A DNA stretch of 64,000 nucleotides, from assembly GCF_000174755.1 (NCBI RefSeq), contig NZ_ACLQ01000008.1:1-64000 (forward strand), read 5' to 3'. Of this stretch, positions 61,857 to 64,000 are shown in pieces; the first letter of the stretch is position 1, and each line of letters begins with the position of its first letter. Source of the stretch: Capnocytophaga gingivalis ATCC 33624 (GTDB taxonomy: Bacteria; Bacteroidota; Bacteroidia; Flavobacteriales; Flavobacteriaceae). The notes beneath the pieces are model-generated. The model saw nothing but the letters and a program-made list of their open reading frames with translations, did no database searches and was not told the origin of the DNA. Made by a program: the position numbers and the translations under genes.

Positions 61857-62693
61857 ATGAAAAAAATGGTACTTTTCTTGTTAGGCGGATTGGTGATGAC
61901 CTCTTGTGTCTCCAACAAAAAGTTCCGCGCAGTACAAGAACAACTAAAAACAACTGAAGACTTGCTTAATACAGCTACTATAAAGCTCAATAGCTGCCTT
62001 AAGGACAAGGAACTACTTCAGTCTAAAAATGAAATGTTGGCCAAAAACAACGAAGGACTCATGACCAACCTTGGCAACATGACCATACTTACTCAAAAAG
62101 GAGCTGACAACTTGGAACGCTCTTTGGAAAGTCTCAAAGAAAAAGATCTTACTATCAAAAACTTACGAGATGCTGTTACCCGTCGTGACTCTATCAACTT
62201 AGCTCTTGTTCAGAGCCTTAAAGGAGTTTTGGGCAACTTGGACGATGAGGATATCACTGTACAAGTGGACAAAGGGGTGGTATATGTATCTATCTCCGAC
62301 AAAATGCTCTTTAGCAGTGGTAGCTACAATGTAACTCCTCGCGCTCGTGAGGTACTTGGCAAGGTCGCTAAGGTAGTGAACAACAAGCCTGATTTCGAGT
62401 TCATGGTAGAAGGACATACTGATAATGTGCCTATCAAAAATACTTGTATCAAAGACAATTGGGACTTGAGCGTACTTAGAGCTACTGCCGTAGTGCGTAT
62501 CCTTCAGAATGATTTCGGGGTAACTGCCAGCCGTATGACTGCTGCTGGTCGTGGAGAATATGTCCCTGTAACTTCCAATGCTTCTGCTGACGGACGTGCA
62601 CTAAACCGCCGTACTCGTATCGTGGTACTTCCTAAGCTCGACCAGTTCTACAACATGATCGAACAGGGCATGAAAGACCCTAAAATCAACTAA
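61857..62693 (+). CDS. OmpA-family peptidoglycan-associated lipoprotein
   Basis: A 278-aa lipoprotein (lipobox VMTSC, Cys17) without surface-export signal. A helical coiled-coil stalk (about 20-110) precedes an OmpA/MotB domain (about 130-265) with the mDAP-binding motif FMVEGHTDNVPI and LNRRTRIVVLP. It should tie the outer membrane to peptidoglycan. Monocistronic and followed by a strong terminator. Confidence 0.92.
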   Translation: MKKMVLFLLGGLVMTSCVSNKKFRAVQEQLKTTEDLLNTATIKLNSCLKDKELLQSKNEMLAKNNEGLMTNLGNMTILTQKGADNLERSLESLKEKDLTIKNLRDAVTRRDSINLALVQSLKGVLGNLDDEDITVQVDKGVVYVSISDKMLFSSGSYNVTPRAREVLGKVAKVVNNKPDFEFMVEGHTDNVPIKNTCIKDNWDLSVLRATAVVRILQNDFGVTASRMTAAGRGEYVPVTSNASADGRALNRRTRIVVLPKLDQFYNMIEQGMKDPKIN

Positions 62694-62726
62694 TTGACAA
62701 GATGATTTAAGTTATACTTCAACTAT

Positions 62727-62763
62727 AAAAAGAGGTTACTCTCCCTTGAGTAACCTCTTTTTT
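62727..62763 (+). terminator. terminator of the OmpA lipoprotein gene
   Basis: A 15-bp perfect stem (62727-62741 with 62748-62762) around a 6-base loop, followed by T. Confidence 0.92.
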
Positions 62764-62832
62764 AATGATTAATGATTAATGAGCAATAACAACTGCTCAC
62801 TGTTCACTCCTCACTGCTTACTGTTCACTCCT
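62763..62832 (-). repeat. heptamer array at the 3' end of pepT
   Basis: Ten 7-base units on the plus strand (TAATGAT x2, TAATGAG, then CACTGTT/CACTCCT types). The pepT stop codon (62818-62820) and its last few codons are made of the array. Confidence 0.85.
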
Positions 62833-64000
62833 CTTAGCTGTGAGTTCTACTATCTTTAGGATCACGTCTATGGCCTTGAATAAGCTCGGAACAGGTAGGT
62901 ATTCATACTTACCATGGAAGTTCACTCCTCCAGCAAAGATATTAGGACAAGGCAAGCCCTTGAAGCTCAACTGCGCTCCATCGGTACCTCCACGAATGGC
63001 TTGGATCACTGGTGTCACCCCTGCATCCTTCATCGCTTGCTCTGCTATCTCTACTATATGCATTACAGGCTCTATCTTCTCACGCATGTTGTAGTACTGA
63101 TCTTCTACTTCTAACTCAAAGACAGCATCTTTGTGCTTCTGTTGGAAGTCTTTCACGATTGTGCTTAATAGTTCCTTACGGGCATTGAACTTATTGCGAT
63201 CATGGTCACGGATAATCAGGTTGATATACACATTCTCTACATCTCCTTTGATATTCATCACGTGGAAGAATCCTTCTCTACCTTCTGTACGTTCTGGGAT
63301 TTCATTCTCTGGAAGTGCTTCTATAAGCTTACTGGCGAGAAGTACAGCATTGACCATACGCCCTTTGGCAGTTCCTGGGTGCACACTCTTTCCCTTGATA
63401 TGAATCTTAGCCCCTGCAGCATTGAAGCTCTCATACTCAAGCTCTCCTATATGACTACCATCCATAGTATATGCCCACTGGGCACCAAATTTTGGCACAT
63501 CAAACTTATGGGGTCCCTTCCCGATCTCCTCATCAGGAGTGAAGGCTATTCGGATTTTCCCATGCTTAATCTCAGGATGTGCCAAAAGATATTCCATAGC
63601 CGATACGATCTCTGCCACCCCTGCCTTGTCATCAGCTCCTAAGAGAGAAAGCCCATCGGTAGTGATGATTGTCTGGCCTATGTATTTCTTTAAGTCTGGG
63701 AAGTAAGAGGAGGAAAGTACTATGTTTTCTTTTGCATTGAGCACTATATCTCCCCCATCGTAGTTATGTACAAACTGTGGATTTACATTCGCTCCAGAGA
63801 AGTCTGGTGAGGTGTCATAGTGAGCAATAAAGCCTATAGTAGGCACTGTATGCGATACATTAGAAGGCAAGGTAGCCATGATATAGCCATACTGATCAAC
63901 CTCTACTTCCGAAAGGCCTATCTCTTTGAGCTCTTCTACCAAAAGGTGTACAATGTCCCATTGTTTCTGGGTACTGGGGGTCTCTGTCCCCTCTGGATCC
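62818..64000 (-). CDS. pepT: peptidase T (tripeptidase), 5' end outside the window
   Basis: M20B tripeptidase; 394 residues are visible and only about the first 20-25 are cut off. The frame continues through the right edge as DPEGTETPSTQKQWDIVHLL, which matches the family N-terminus. FIAHYDTSPDFSG holds the first zinc His and Asp, GADDKAGVAEI the bridging Asp, TPDEEIGKGPHKF the catalytic Glu. It removes N-terminal residues from tripeptides in the cytoplasm. The last residues (KRSEQ) are encoded by the heptamer array. Confidence 0.95.
   Translation of the reverse strand, partial: DPEGTETPSTQKQWDIVHLLVEELKEIGLSEVEVDQYGYIMATLPSNVSHTVPTIGFIAHYDTSPDFSGANVNPQFVHNYDGGDIVLNAKENIVLSSSYFPDLKKYIGQTIITTDGLSLLGADDKAGVAEIVSAMEYLLAHPEIKHGKIRIAFTPDEEIGKGPHKFDVPKFGAQWAYTMDGSHIGELEYESFNAAGAKIHIKGKSVHPGTAKGRMVNAVLLASKLIEALPENEIPERTEGREGFFHVMNIKGDVENVYINLIIRDHDRNKFNARKELLSTIVKDFQQKHKDAVFELEVEDQYYNMREKIEPVMHIVEIAEQAMKDAGVTPVIQAIRGGTDGAQLSFKGLPCPNIFAGGVNFHGKYEYLPVPSLFKAIDVILKIVELTAKRSEQ

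Overview
The window looks like chromosomal core DNA from a flavobacterium, most likely Capnocytophaga or a close relative; this is inferred, not proven. The support is: (1) about 40% GC; (2) promoters of the Bacteroidota type throughout, a -33 TTG and a -7 TAnnTTTG about 19-20 bp apart; (3) typical family genes such as DUF4290-murA, a mevalonate kinase, a DUF2795 protein, SurA-like chaperones and many lipoproteins, two with SK-acid residues after the lipobox cysteine as in the Capnocytophaga surface-export signal; (4) a serine-palmitoyltransferase-like enzyme of the kind that makes capnine-type sulfonolipids.

Layout. 1-2.8 kb: two near-identical tRNA-Arg promoter regions flank a transglutaminase-like lipoprotein, followed by a beta-propeller lipoprotein. 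2.9-7.3 kb: murA-DUF4290, tsaE plus a small membrane protein, an RNA methyltransferase and mevalonate kinase. 7.5-16.9 kb: lytic transglycosylase, a cysteine-synthase-like enzyme, acyl-CoA dehydrogenase, thioesterase, rarA, the capnine-type acyltransferase, an S24-type regulator and a class B acid phosphatase. 17-20.6 kb: an apparent envelope redox-defence locus with ECF sigma factor, zinc-finger anti-sigma, DUF417/RclC-like membrane protein, exported glutathione peroxidase and exported MsrA-MsrB, with two copies of a ~98-bp repeat. 20.6-24.7 kb: aroE, rsgA, odd hexamer and G-rich tandem repeats, a Cys-rich small protein, and a small composite element in which two internally deleted IS1595-type copies flank a SemiSWEET-like gene inside a perfect 8-bp target duplication. 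24.7-36.5 kb: M1 peptidase, sufE-DUF59-kdsB, BNR protein, NUDIX, CvpA, two SurA-like chaperones and mdh.

36.5-49 kb: a four-part TPR-SMI1-SUFU protein resembling a polyimmunity protein, SRP RNA, ndk, a secreted nuclease-fold protein, a decaying lipoprotein family, ettA, a coiled-coil exported protein, a LolA/lipoprotein/hotdog-dehydratase operon ending in a gene with a homopolymer frameshift, and metX. 49-64 kb: LuxE-like synthetase, rnhB, ftsE, acyl-CoA synthetase, M20 dipeptidase, guaA, a porin-like barrel, an Fsr-like MFS exporter, an M16 peptidase, an OmpA lipoprotein and pepT, which runs off the right edge.

Most of the window is housekeeping. The accessory signals are the tRNA duplication, the redox operon with its repeats, the IS1595 composite, the polyimmunity-like protein, the lipoprotein graveyard and a family of 7-bp tandem arrays that start at stop codons. 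Starts were often moved inward because the longest reading frame began at the TTG or GTG lying in or beside the -7 promoter box.
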